From the NCBI RefSeq assembly GCF_019059575.1, contig NW_024881501.1:1550001-1614000 (forward strand): a stretch of DNA of 64,000 nucleotides, written 5' to 3'. This stretch comes from Amphibalanus amphitrite. Taxonomy: Eukaryota > Arthropoda > Thecostraca > Balanomorpha > Balanidae. Position 1 is the first letter of the stretch. Every line of letters begins with the position of its first letter. Positions 1-11,361 of the stretch are shown here, one piece after another. The translations under genes were made by a program, and so were the position numbers. The notes beneath the pieces are model-generated. The model was not told the DNA's origin, did no database searches, and worked only from the letters and a program-made list of their open reading frames with translations.

Positions 1-71
1 ACTCATGCCGACGTCGGCGACTGGGGGGCTCGAATCCCGCCGCCGGTTGATATTTTTGGCGCGTTGTCCCA

Positions 72-286
72 ATAAACATGCCGACGTCGGCCCCGTCGGT
101 CCAACGACAAACGATCTCGTCAACCTCGGCAAACGATCTCGGCCCGACGTCGGCTCGACGTCGGCTGGACTTCGGCTGGACGTCGGAACATGCGGGCATA
201 CCCGACGTCCAGCCGATGTCGGGCCGAGGTTGAACCGACGTTGGGCCGACGTCGGGCCAAGCCTCGGCCCGACGTCGGCATGTTTA
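72..286. repeat. short palindromic MITE rich in CCGACGTCGG
   Basis: The ends are inverted copies of TAAACATGCCGACGTCGGC. The interior is many variants of the palindrome CCGACGTCGG. No coding capacity is evident. Its right end directly abuts the TA-flanked element that starts at 287, so that element probably inserted at this MITE's terminal TA. Bases 1-71 to the left hold one more GACGTC motif and nothing else I recognise. Confidence 0.6.
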
Positions 287-1265
287 GGGTAAGGTGCCTA
301 ATTAGCGACCCCCTTAATTTGAACCGTCATTGCTCACGCTCTGTGGGTGTCACTGTATTACTGGCTTGATTTTCGGAGAGATCGTTCATTTTACTATTAA
401 AATATAGTCATTTTCTGCCCCAATATTCACTAACTTATTTGTAGTGAGCATTTTGGCAAACCACTGCAAAAAAACGCTAATAGGGAACTCTTCCCGATTA
501 GCGACCGGGGAGGGTCGCTAATAAGTCTATGGGTTTCCCCATATTAAAAATGGCAAAAAATGCGACGCCTGAAAAGATGAAATATGATCTCAAAAAGGTA
601 ACCTATACGCAAAGCACTCAATCACTCGAACTGGAACGTTTATCCAACACATTTACGGAAGTAAACACTGACCACGTGATGCACCGAAAGGCGAAAAGAA
701 GGCGGAAACCCAAATTTTGCGGGCTATCTCGTATGATATTCGAGGTCCGCGCTGAATTCGGCACCCCTGCAGTCGGTGACGACATTTGGCATCCCCTTCC
801 ACACATTGCAAGCTTCAGCAACACCTCATTTTCATTTCTCTCTTTTCCCCTTTCTTTCCCTTCTTGAGCTATTTGCGACCATGTCAGGCGCAAATAGGAA
901 ATATGAGTTGTGACACATTTTTAACCGCCATGCTGTGCACAGTTGAGCGATTCACTATGGGAAAACGGCAATCAATTGAAGAAGGAACGTCGATTCAGAA
1001 TAAAAAAGGTGCATCATCCTAATGTGCATCGCTTTTCATCAGAGATAGCCCAAACACACACGTTTTGGATAAGAAACTCGTCATTTTTATTTAAACTCAC
1101 CTGAAACGTCCCACCAGAAACATCGACGACCGGAAAATAATTTAATTTGATAACCAAAGTATGGCTGACCTTTTGACGATATTTTTACCCCGTTTTCTCC
1201 TGCCAGTTTTTCTGTAGGGAGGTAGGTCGCAAATCGGAAAGGGTCGCTAATTAGGCACCTTACCC
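287..1265. mobile_element. TA-flanked non-autonomous DNA transposon, family GGGTAAGG, copy A
   Basis: A 979-bp element with ~25-bp perfect terminal inverted repeats starting GGGTAAGGTGCCTAATTAGC. It is flanked by TA at 285-286 and 1266-1267. A near-identical copy in the opposite orientation lies at 6862-7839. No transposase reading frame is present; the short open frames are not protein-like. The TA duplication is compatible with the IS630/Tc1/mariner group, but the autonomous partner is unknown. Confidence 0.85.
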
Positions 1266-1267
1266 TA

Positions 1268-1787
1268 CTGGGTAGTGACCTGTCCTGAGGTGACCTCAGG
1301 GACATACCTATAACGAGGGGTCAAAGTTGTCATTTTCCGGTTCAGTGTGTCAATTTTACCTACCTACATCTCGATGTTTGAGAGTGTTTAGAATGACGTT
1401 CGCGCAAAACAGACGCTTTTCACTTTTCTCCCATTGACTTATACCTACCTAATGGAGAGGCCGCAAAATTGACCTGACCTTAGGTCACCGATATCAAAAT
1501 TCCGAGATGAACATTTTATAGATAATGTTACTCTAGTCAATCGCTGAAAATTATCGTTCAGTCGGTGTAGTTATGACGAGCATTTTTATTTTTTTTTCTG
1601 AGGTGAGGTCACTTGGCGTGACCTGGTGACCTGACCTTAGACGATCTGGGTCTGAAATTTTCACATGTGCGGAAAAGATGTACGAACAGGTGTGCCAGTG
1701 CCGCCGTTTTTGAGATATCAATATCTGCGAAAAACTGCAGGGGGGAAGGGGGCGTTCAAACATAAACCCCCTCCAGCCCGGCGCGCG
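1268..1787. mobile_element. TTAA-type element fragment (right part)
   Basis: The sequence shares blocks with the complete TTAA-flanked element at 47097-48103, including the 'cattgacttat' and 'gacctgaccttaggtcaccga' stretches. It ends in a C-rich tip followed by TTAA at 1788-1791. The left end is missing, probably removed or displaced next to the element at 287-1265. Confidence 0.55.
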
Positions 1788-1791
1788 TTAA

Positions 1792-2635
1792 ATGAAATAT
1801 ATAGGTACACTTGGAGATTTTAACTGGGATAGAAGTTTTGTAGGTAATTTGTAGCTCAAAAACTGAGACTACCACAAATCAGGAGCTTTACGGCTCATCG
1901 CAGCGCTCACCCGAGGCAAATATATTTCATTTCTTGTTCCGAAATCTGTGCCTCACGCAGGAACACGGAAGAATGCCAAGAATGCAGCTACCTCTGACAG
2001 AAGCTAACGTCAGCCTTATTCGGCATGCATTTGGTTTCGAAGTACACAATATAATCGGTCAACGCGTAATAACCTTCCGCTGCAAACACAAATGACCTTT
2101 ACTATGGATGGAATAAAGTTTATGTGAACATTTTTTTTTTACAAATTCCTTTTGTTACTATTAAGCATTTTCTTTTCCGATCATTCTAAGCATAAAATCA
2201 TAAAACTATGGCAAAAAGACTAATTTGAGGAAAGTGGTATATTTCTTTTCAACATCATCATGTGTAATGCATTTGTGAACCATCTCGGTGCATACTCGCA
2301 AGTCGCAATAGCAAAACTGCGGCCTCAAAAGCACAGCGCATCATACAAACGCCAAGACATGTCTAGTCCGTACAGGAAGTCGTACATATGCAGTGTCCCT
2401 GCCAGTGCACGTGCGTGTGTGACGTGCAGTGACGAGAGAAACAGCGTCACAGGACGCCGGAGCGAGTCATGTAAGGTGGCCGCGAGACACGCGCGGCGGG
2501 TCGGCTGGCCGCCATGGATTAGGTCGGCCGCAGAGAGCCCGCGGAGAGCCGTGGGCACGGCTGCCGGTGGTGGCCGGTCAGGGGTGCGGTCCCGGAGAGG
2601 CTGACGGCGCCCGCCCCGCTCGCCGGGCTGGCCGC
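1792..2635. other. intergenic, no gene seen
   Basis: The stretch is AT-rich to about 2300 with no recognisable repeat ends, then becomes GC-rich toward the end of the minus-strand gene. It probably holds the 3' untranslated region of that gene. I see no convincing polyadenylation signal on the minus strand close to the stop. Confidence 0.4.
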
Positions 2636-3475
2636 TCAGCGGCGGCCGTGCGGTGGAGCCCCCAGAGGGTGGACGCCACCGGACGGGCGCCCCACGGGCG
2701 CGGTGGCCAGCTGCTCGGCGATGCTGGTGACGCAGCCGTCGGCCGACTCGGTGGTCCAGCAGTCGAGGAACGCGTCCACCGTGTCGGCGCCGTTGGCCTG
2801 GCACGTGCTCAGCACGGTCTGCTGGAGCGCCTTCTCCGTATCAGTGGTGTCGGTGCTGGCGGTGATGGCCGCCTGCACGGCCGTCAGGTCGACCGTGTCG
2901 CCGCTGGCCAGGCCGGCCGCCTGCAGCGAGCAGTTGGCGTTGGTGCGCGCGCGCTCCTCCCGCGCCGCGCAGCCGCCGTCCGGCCGAGCGGCCGCCCCAT
3001 TCGGGACGACCCTCAGCTTGGTTTCCCACCAGCAGCTATCGAGCGCCGAGCGCTGCACCAGCGAGTGGATGCCGATCGGGCACTTAAACAGCGTGTCGGC
3101 GTTCAGACAGAGCAAGGCGTCCGCGTCCTGCTGCTGGCACTCGGACGCCTGACTGAGCCTCAGACAGGCGAGCACGAACGCGCCCTGCTGCTGGGCCGTC
3201 AGCGAGGGGTTCACGGCGGCGAGGCAGGTGTCGGCGAGCGTCTGCAGCTGGGCGGTGAAGGCGCTGTCGGCGGAGAGCGACTCCAGCAGCGCGTCCAGCG
3301 CCGCCTCGTCCACACCCGAGGCGCCGATGATGTTCAGTCTGGGCACGGACACCGGGCGGTCAGAGACGGACGCCGGCGCACGTGGCGCCTGATTACTCTC
3401 TGAGCGTGTCGAATACACGCCAAGCATTAGAAGAACACCACACATCATTAGCTGCATTAGTATCGATGACGGCAT
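2636..3475 (-). CDS. secreted cysteine-rich protein, unknown family
   Basis: This is an uninterrupted 279-residue frame in a single exon. I start at the ATG at 3475; the open frame runs a little further upstream, but only from a TTG. Residues 1-27 form a hydrophobic signal peptide (MPSSILMQLMMCGVLLMLGV then polar). The mature part has eleven cysteines (84, 104, 113, 123, 132, 148, 169, 182, 225, 239, 248). The motif C-x(13 to 19)-C-x8-C occurs twice, at 84-113 and 225-248. The C-x8-C spacing recalls insect odorant-binding proteins, but the C-x3-C of that family is absent, so I do not assign it. Third codon positions are strongly G/C, unlike the flanking repeats. The Gly/Pro/Arg tail after residue 258 looks less protein-like and could be read-through past a missed splice donor. 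Confidence 0.7.
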   Translation of the reverse strand: MPSSILMQLMMCGVLLMLGVYSTRSESNQAPRAPASVSDRPVSVPRLNIIGASGVDEAALDALLESLSADSAFTAQLQTLADTCLAAVNPSLTAQQQGAFVLACLRLSQASECQQQDADALLCLNADTLFKCPIGIHSLVQRSALDSCWWETKLRVVPNGAAARPDGGCAAREERARTNANCSLQAAGLASGDTVDLTAVQAAITASTDTTDTEKALQQTVLSTCQANGADTVDAFLDCWTTESADGCVTSIAEQLATAPVGRPSGGVHPLGAPPHGRR

Positions 3476-3570
3476 ACACGGCGGCTCAGAGCAAGCCAAT
3501 TTCCTGTCTGCCTGAGTCGCGCTGTCTCACAGAGAACTTCCTCAGTCGTGAGTCATGACCCCAGCCATAT

Positions 3571-3674
3571 CCCGAGTCTCCCAGAGGTGACCCTGGCCGG
3601 GGTCTCCCCGCTGTAACCCCATCCCGAGTCTCCCAGAGGTGACCCTGAGCCAGGTCTCCCCGCTGTAACCCTGA
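3571..3674. repeat. 52-bp tandem repeat, two units
   Basis: Two adjacent copies of a 52-bp unit beginning CCCGAGTCTCCCAGAGGTGA, differing at a few positions. They lie just upstream of the Cys-rich gene on the minus strand. Confidence 0.8.
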
Positions 3675-4414
3675 GTCAAGACGGCGAGCCACCAGCCTGC
3701 CCTCGCTGACCAGCCCACCGCCCAGCAGTTCGAGGGACCATGTACTCGCACAGGCCAACCCGGCCCTCAGCGCCTGGCCATTCTTATAAAGAAAAGAACG
3801 GAGGGACGCTCCGTCATTTCTGAGATTAGACGGAATTTGGTTATCATAAAAGGACGAAGACGAAAGACGGAACCCGTTAAAAGAACGAAGCCAGATTGAC
3901 GCTACCCCCACCCAAAAGGACGCGTTTCCGTATCATAAAGAGACAAAGACGCCTCTGGTGACGTAAGACTTTGCGTTGTTCGTGAAAAATAACGCATCAG
4001 AAATAGCGCTGCTCTTCAGCAGCGCTTTTTTACGGCATTGATACGATATTTAGCTGGTTGCGAGAGCAACTTGTGCGAAATGTGTTTTCAGGCTGCATGC
4101 TAATCGATATGTGAACTGTATGACATTGGTCGGGAGTTATTTCACACGAAAATTAGTCAATTTGACATGCAGACCAAGTAGGTACCTATAGACCGCCACC
4201 TTATCGTTCTGCAGCTATCGTTGTTTATCGGGCATACACATTAACAGGCAGGATTGGACACCTTGAGATGCAATATCCAGTAAGTGGTAGGTGTTTGCAA
4301 CTGCCTCCCAGTAGCTCCACCCTCACCTGGCCTGTGTCCTGTGTCCTCTGGCGCCTCGACTGGTATCACGGTTGGAGGTCTGAGTCACGTGGCACTGCAA
4401 CTTCTCGTTAGCAC
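3675..4414. other. intergenic, no gene seen
   Basis: No coding region is supported. The part at 3786-3960 contains GGACG/CGTCC repeats and the phrase 'ggttatcataaaaggac', which partly recurs near 6400 and 13860 beside the first foldback element. It is probably an old MITE. Confidence 0.4.
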
Positions 4415-4418
4415 TTAG

Positions 4419-5602
4419 CCCGCGCGGGGCTGGGGGGGTAAATTTTACCCCCCCCCCCTCGCGAATTTTTGCAATATCTCAAAAACGGCGGCGCTGCGCG
4501 CCGCCAAACTTTCAGTACCTTTTCCTACATCAATTTGACACGTTCCCTTAAAATTTGAGCGAAACCTGTCGGAATTTTTTTGAGAAATTGACGTTTTAGT
4601 GACGTCATGTTCGCCATTTTCGCCTCAAAAACGGCAAAAGTTCAAACGCCGCTAACATCTTCATTTTTAAAGGAATCAAGACGTAACAAAAAAAGGATAT
4701 ACGTAATTCTACTTTGTCTATCAAATGGCTATCTCGGTTTTATGAAAATTTTGGATTTTGGCCTAATTTTTTTTCTTCAAAAAACTGACTTTTTTGGGAA
4801 ATCAATTATAAAATCCAAAATTTTGAGTGTATCGAAAAAACCGGAATATATGTCAGAGAAGTGGTCTATGTGCACCTACATACCAAGTTTTAGAAGAATC
4901 GGTTCAAAAATGTGGGAGTTATTCAAAATGTTATGACGTCACGACACACTAAAAATTTGAAAAATGACTTTTTTGGAAGTTCTAGACCTCGTACGGAAAC
5001 AAAAATAGCACCATTCGATTCGCCGTGAAAAACTGCATCAGATAGACACCTTTTTAGGCCTTAACAACCAACTTCAAAATTTGACCTCACTTGACCTGAC
5101 CTTGACCTGACCTCGCCCTGAAATTCATCCAGAGGTGGTCCATATCACTTATTGAGTGTGCCTATTGAATTCTATGAGTAAAATGACCCATAAAACATGT
5201 GTCGCACATGCCCTTTTCTATATTTTGTTTTTGGTGACCTGACCTGACCTGACCTGACCTTGACTTTGACCTCTGAATGATATTGTATGCAAGGAATATT
5301 GTCTTGGTAGCCTAAGAACACGTTTTGGGCGATCAGTCTCAGTCCATGACTCCATTCTTCGGCAACTACGGTGCAAGGCCGATACTGTAGGAACTTGCAA
5401 TTTGTACCCTTGACCTGACCTTGACCTTGACCTCAAACTTAAAATTAAGTACATGTTTTTAGTTGTTCGTGATGAGATCGTTCGATTGGCGTTTGAATTT
5501 TCCAAATCGGACCATTAGTTCGGGAGATAACAGGGGGGGGGGGTAAAATTTACCCCCCCCCCAGCCCCGCGCGTTCGGCTGGAGACCCCAGCCCCGCGCG
5601 GG
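4419..5602. mobile_element. TTAA-flanked piggyBac-like non-autonomous element
   Basis: The left tip CCCGCGCGGGGCTGGGG and the inverted right tip bound a 1.18-kb unit. TTAG (4415-4418) lies on the left and TTAA (5603-5606) on the right. Inside each end is a hairpin made of a G-tract, TAAAATTTA and a C-tract. The interior carries TGACCTGACC repeats around 5090-5120, 5230-5270 and 5410-5440. It has no transposase. It is the best uncut copy for interpreting the interrupted relative at 17338-18676. Confidence 0.75.
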
Positions 5603-5606
5603 TTAA

Positions 5607-6440
5607 AGTTCTTGTTTGCACGCAGAGAAATTCGTATACCTACACTCCGCCAGGCCCAAGCGCTCTCGCTGGACTGTCCTCGCTGTCCCCACACAGAGAA
5701 GATCCACAGGCCATTTCTTCCCCCGCTCCCCCTCCCCCCTCCTTAGCGTCAGTTCGTCAAAACAACACCTGCGCCCCCCGTCTCTCTCTTTACCTACTCC
5801 TTCCCTCTCTCCCTCCCTTTCATCCCGAGCCGCCGCGCGCGTTCGCCGCGCGCCGCGTCGTCCCCAGAGCGATAAGATGCCTTATCAGTAGACAGTATCC
5901 CCTCCTCTTTTATCTCTACCGCCTGTCCCGAGCCGCCACGGGTGTCTGCGTTGTTCGCTTACCGCTTATTAGACACCCTATCACTGAGTAAGACATAGGC
6001 ATTACCACAGTGTATATAAATACCACATTACCACATTTATACCTACGCAAAACAATCTTTGGTGGGTTTCAGCCTAGCAGGAAAGACTACAACATATTAC
6101 ATACTTCGCCTATCTATATTATCCTTGATCGCAGCCAAGGCTATGTATCGTAGCAGACAACAGCCCCCGGTCCCATAAAAATTCAAATTTGATCCCAAAT
6201 AATTGCAGATTCTCATTTTATTATACCTATATAGCGATCACATAGTATTTTCTTAGTCTTACTGCATTCTTTGTGACGAAATTTATAAGAAAATATCGCA
6301 GGAAATAATTCCTGTTTCATTTACTAAAGCTCTTGATCATTTAGCCGAAAAACGCATCCTAGCAAAACAACGAAGGGGGAGGGGTAGAGGGACGGAACCT
6401 TTATGATAACCAATAAGGACGGAATCGTTTAATTCATTGA
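5607..6440. other. intergenic, pyrimidine-rich block, no gene seen
   Basis: A C/T-rich stretch lies at about 5700-5860, followed by AT-rich sequence. A short open frame at 5616-5891 is low-complexity Ser/Pro/Arg with no start context, so I do not call it a gene. Confidence 0.4.
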
Positions 6441-6449
6441 GTTCTTTTT
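6441..6449. repeat. target site duplication, left, of foldback element 1
   Basis: GTTCTTTTT immediately precedes the element tip ACGTCTGTC. The identical 9 bp follow the right tip at 13848-13856. Confidence 0.9.
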
Positions 6450-6861
6450 ACGTCTGTCAAGACAGCCTCAGATTCAGATTCACTTTCAGAATCACATTCG
6501 GACCCCCTTAGATTTTCATAAAAACTGGTCCATGTGTACAGTTTTGGACGCTGATTCCAATGGTGAAGTCTGTTTTTCGCCACATATTACATATACTTTG
6601 GCCCCTAGAGGCATTCAAAGTTTTTTTGGGAAGGGGGACCCCCTTAGATTTTCATAAAAACTGGTCCATGTGTACAGTTTTGGACGCTGATTCCAATGGT
6701 GAAGTCTGTTTTTCGCCACATATTATACTTTGGCCCCTATAGGCATTCAATTTTTTTTTGGGGGGGAAAGGGGACCCCCTTAGATTTTCATAAAAACTGG
6801 TCCATGTGTACAGTTTTGGACGCTGATTCCAATGGTGAAGTCTGTTTTTCGCCACATGTTA

Positions 6862-7839
6862 GGGTAAGGTGCCTAATTAGCGACCCTTTCCGATTTGCGA
6901 CCTACCACCCTACAGAAAAACTGGCAGGAGAAAACGGGGTAAAAACATCGTCAAAAGGTCAGCTATACTTTGGTTATCAAAATAAATTATTTTCCGGTCG
7001 TCGATGTTTCTGGTGGGACGTTTCAGGTGAGTTTAAATAAAAATGTTAAGTTTCTTATCCAAAACGTGTGTGTTTGGGCCCTCTCTGATGAAAAGCGATG
7101 CACATTAGGATGATGCACCTTTTTTATTTTGAATCGACATTCCTTTTTCAATTGATTGCCGTTTTCTCATAGTGAATCGCTCAACTGTGCAGAGCATGGC
7201 GGTTAAAAATGTGTCGCAACTCATATTTCCTATTTGCGCCTGACATGGTCGCAAATAGCTCAAGAAGGGAAAGAAAGGGGAAAAGAGAGAAATGAAAATG
7301 AGGTGTTGCTGAAGCTTGCAATGTGTGGCAGGGGATGCCAAATGTCGTCACCGACTGCAGGGGTGCCGAATTCAGCGCGGACCTCGAATATCATACGAGA
7401 TAGCCCGCAAAATTTGGGTTTCCGCCTTCTTTTCGCCTTCGGTGCATCACGTGATCAGTTTTTACTTACGTAAATGTGTTGGATAAACGTTCCTGTTCGA
7501 GTGATTGAGTGCTTTGCGTATAGGTTACCTTTTTGAGATCATATTTCATCTTTTCAGGCGTTGCATTTTTCGCCATTTTTAATGTGGGGAAACCCATAGA
7601 CTTATTAGCGACCCTCCCCGGTCGCTAATCGGGAAGAGCTCCCTATTAGCGTTTTTTTGCAATGGTTTGCCAAAATGCTCACTACAAATAAGTTAGTGAA
7701 TATTGGGGCAGAAAATGACTATATTTTAATAGAAAAATGAACGATCTCTCCGAAAATCAAGTCAGTAATACAGTGGCACCTACAGAGCGTGAGCAATGAC
7801 GGTTCAAATTAAGGGGGTCGCTAATTAGGCACCTTACCC
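6862..7839. mobile_element. TA-flanked transposon GGGTAAGG, copy B, nested
   Basis: A 978-bp inverted copy of the element at 287-1265. It is flanked by TA at 6860-6861 and 7840-7841. The uninterrupted array unit reads 'cacatgttatactttgg' (for example at 8637-8653), which is the filled site minus the element and one TA. This proves a TA-duplicating insertion into the array. Confidence 0.95.
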
Positions 7840-9842
7840 TATACTTTGGCCCCTAGAGGCATTCAAAGTTTTTTTGGGGATGGGGGACCCCCTTAGATTT
7901 TCATAAAAACTGGTCCATGTGTTCAGTTTTGGACGCTGATTCCAATGGTGATGTCTGTTTTTCGCCACATATTATACTTTGGCCCCTAGAGGCATTCAAA
8001 GTTTTTTGGGGGAAGGGGGACCCCCTTAAATTTTCATAAAAATGGTCCATGTGTACAGTTTTGGACGCTGATTCCAATGGTGAAGTCTGTTTTTCGCCAC
8101 ATATTATACTTTGGCCCCTAGAGGCATTTAAAGTTTTTTGGGGGGAAGGGGGACCCCCTTAGATTTTCATAAAAACTGGTCCATGTGTTCAGTTTTGGAC
8201 GCTGATTCTAATGGTGAAGTCTGTTTTTCGCCACATATACTTTGGCCCCTAGAGGCATTCAAAGTTTTTTTGGGGGAAGGGGGACCCCTTAGATTTTTCA
8301 TAAAAACTGGTCCATGTGTACAGTTTTGGACGCTGATTCCAATGGTGAAGTCTGTTTTTCGCCACATATTACATATACTTTGGCCCCTAGAGGCATTCAA
8401 AGTTTTTTTGGGAAGGGGGACCCCCTTAGATTTTCATAAAAACTGGTCCATGTGTACAGTTTTGGACGCTGATTCCAATGGTGAAGTCTGTTTTTCGCCA
8501 CATATTATACTTTGGCCCCTAGAGGCATTCAATTTTTTTTTGGGGGGGGAAAGGGGACCCCCTTAGATTTTCATAAAAACTGGTCCATGTGTACAGTTTT
8601 GGACGCTGATTCCAATGGTGAAGTCTGTTTTTCGCCACATGTTATACTTTGGCCCCTAGAGGCATTCAAAGTTTTTTTGGGGATGGGGGACCCCCTTAGA
8701 TTTTCATAAAAACTGGTCCATGTGTTCAGTTTTGGACGCTGATTCCAATGGTGATGTCTGTTTTTCGCCACATATTATACTTTGGCCCCTAGAGGCATTC
8801 CAAGTTTTTGGGGGGAAGGGGGACCCCCTTAAATTTTCATAAAAATGGTCCATGTGTACAGTTTTGGACGCTGATTCCAATGGTGAAGTCTGTTTTTCGC
8901 CACATATTATACTTTGGCCCCTAGAGGCATTTAAAGTTTTTTGGGGGAAGGGGGACCCCCTTAGATTTTCATAAAAACTGGTCCATGTGTTCAGTTTTGG
9001 ACGCTGATTCTAATGGTGAAGTCTGTTTTTCGCCACATATTATACTTTGGCCCCTAGAGGCATTCAAAGTTTTTTTTGGGGAAGGGGGACCCCTTAGATT
9101 TTTCATAAAAACTGGTCCATGTGTACAGTTTTGGACGCTGATTCCAATGGTGAAGTCTGTTTTTCGCCACATATTATACTTTGGCCCCTAGAGGCATTCA
9201 AAGTTTTTTTTTGGGGGAAGGGGGACCCCCTTAGATTTTCATAAAGACTGGTCCATGTGTACAGTTTTGGACGCTGATTCCAATGGTGAAGTCTGTTTTT
9301 CGCCACATATTATACTTTGGCCCCTAGAGGCATTCATTTTTTGGGGGGAAAGGGGACCCCCTTAGATTTTCATAAAAACTGGTCCATGTGTACAGTTTTG
9401 GACGCTGATTCCAATGGTGAAGTCTGTTTTTCGCCACATGTTATACTTTGGCCCCTAGAGGCATTCAAAGTTTTTTTGGGGATGGGGGACCCTCTTAGAT
9501 TTTCATAAAAACTGGTCCATGTGTTCAGTTTTGGACGCTGATTCCAATGGTGATGTCTGTTTTTCGCCACATATTATACTTTGGCCCCTAGAGGCATTCA
9601 AAGTTTTTTTTGGGGAAGGGGGACCCCCTTAAATTTTCATAAAAATGGTCCATGTGTACAGTTCTGGACGCTGATTCCAATGGTGAAGTCTGTTTTTCGC
9701 CACATATTATACTTTGGCCCCTAGAGGCATTTAAAGTTTTTTGGGGGAAGGGGGACCCCCTTAGATTTTCATAAAAACTGGTCCATGTGTTCAGTTTTGG
9801 ACGCTGATTCCAATGGTAAAGTCTGTTTTTCGCCACATATTA

Positions 9843-10767
9843 GGGGAAGCGGGGGTAGCACCGCCATGTGGGAAACACCGCCATCCTCTCTATCGGCAAA
9901 ACTCTGAATTGTAAATGTAAACACCCGCCATTTCGGTGTCCGAACGGAAACGGGACGCCGCGTGAGGTAGGTTTCGCTAAGATTTATTTGATTTTGAGAT
10001 CGCAATTGCCCATTTTGTGAATTTCAAACCATCGTTGTAATCATTTGGCATGTTTGAGCAGCAAGTAAGTTATCATTATAAGTCAAAATGCCTTGATTTT
10101 TACGTTAAATTTGAGGGCATGAAGTGCTCTTTGTTGAGAAAGGAATTACAGAAGAATCGCATCCCGGCTTGTTTTGCTGTCGGGGCGTTGTCGGTCCATG
10201 ACTGTGAGTGGGGTAACACCGCCATGCTCGGCGGTGCTACCCCAAGGGGTGGCAAAATGGAAAAAGCCGCAATGATGATTCACTCAGCTCGGAGAAGAGC
10301 TTTAGTTAGGCCGCAAACGCCGTCTGTTTTTTAACCTCACGTTTGACTTCACTGGATGTTTCGAAATAAACGTGAATTTGTCATGCTTTATATGCATATT
10401 GTCCGCAACAAACAGTCTGATCTGTGACAAACTAACAACCAACTCTTGTGTGTCTTATATGAGTTTGAGTTACTATTTCAGACAGCAGTAACGCTTCCAA
10501 GGGTGGCTGTCACCGTAAGGCCGATCTGTGGATAACATCGCCATCAGTGGCGGTGCTACCCGCACATTTTTTGGAGGACGAAAAATGCAGGACTTGTTTT
10601 TGACGTCTGTAAAGTAGCGAAATTTTATAATGGAGCGTTGGAAACTATGCCAACATGTAGGAAAACATTCCTACTTTCACATGAATGCAAAAGAGCTTCG
10701 TTTTTACTACGCATATCAGCTCGGTGAGCAGAAATGCTTAAGGTGGCGGTGCTCCCCCCGCTTCCCC
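9843..10767. mobile_element. TA-flanked non-autonomous transposon, family GGGGAAGCGGGGG, nested
   Basis: A 925-bp unit with inverted ends GGGGAAGCGGGGGTAGCACC and its complement (one substitution). It is flanked by TA at 9841-9842 and 10768-10769 within an array unit. The terminal 'caccgcc/ggcggtg' motif recurs internally near 10215-10245 and 10535-10560. It has no transposase frame. Confidence 0.9.
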
Positions 10768-11361
10768 TATACTTTGGCCCCTAGAGGCATTCAAAGTTTT
10801 TTTGGGGGGGAAGGGGGACCCTCTTAGATTTTTCATAAAAACTGGTCCATGTGTACAGTTTTGGACGCTGATTCCAATGGTGAAGTCTGTTTTTCGCCAC
10901 ATATTATACTTTGGCCCCTAGAGGCATTCAAAGTATTTTTGGGGAAGGGGACCCCCTTAGATTTTCATAAAAACTGGTGAAGTCAATGTGATTCCAATGG
11001 TGAAGTCTGTTTTTCGCCACATATTATACTTTGGCCCCTAGAGGCATTCAAAGTATTTTTGGGGAAGGGGGACCCCCTTAGATTTTCATAAAAACTGGTC
11101 CATGTGTACAGTTTTGGACGCTGATTCCAATGGTGATATCTGTTTTTCGCCACATATTATACTTTGGCCCATAGGCGGCGGAACGATTTGAGACAAGGGG
11201 GGGGGGGGGGCACCATGGCTCAAGGAGCCAAACCTAGGGTACCCCCAAATCCTGTTTTCTCATCGGATTTAGGCCACTTATTTTTCGTCACAGCCCTGAC
11301 ACGATGATTTTTTTTTAATTTTATTTTTTACTAAACGAAAATGGCAGTTCACCCCCGTATG

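Noticed and set aside
1-292. 95-codon frame at the window start
   Set aside because: It is a repeat-derived frame of CCGACGTCGG units in a MITE.
2429-3403. 324-codon plus-strand frame
   Set aside because: It is the antisense of the Cys-rich gene, Arg/Gly/Ala-rich, a typical shadow of G/C third positions.
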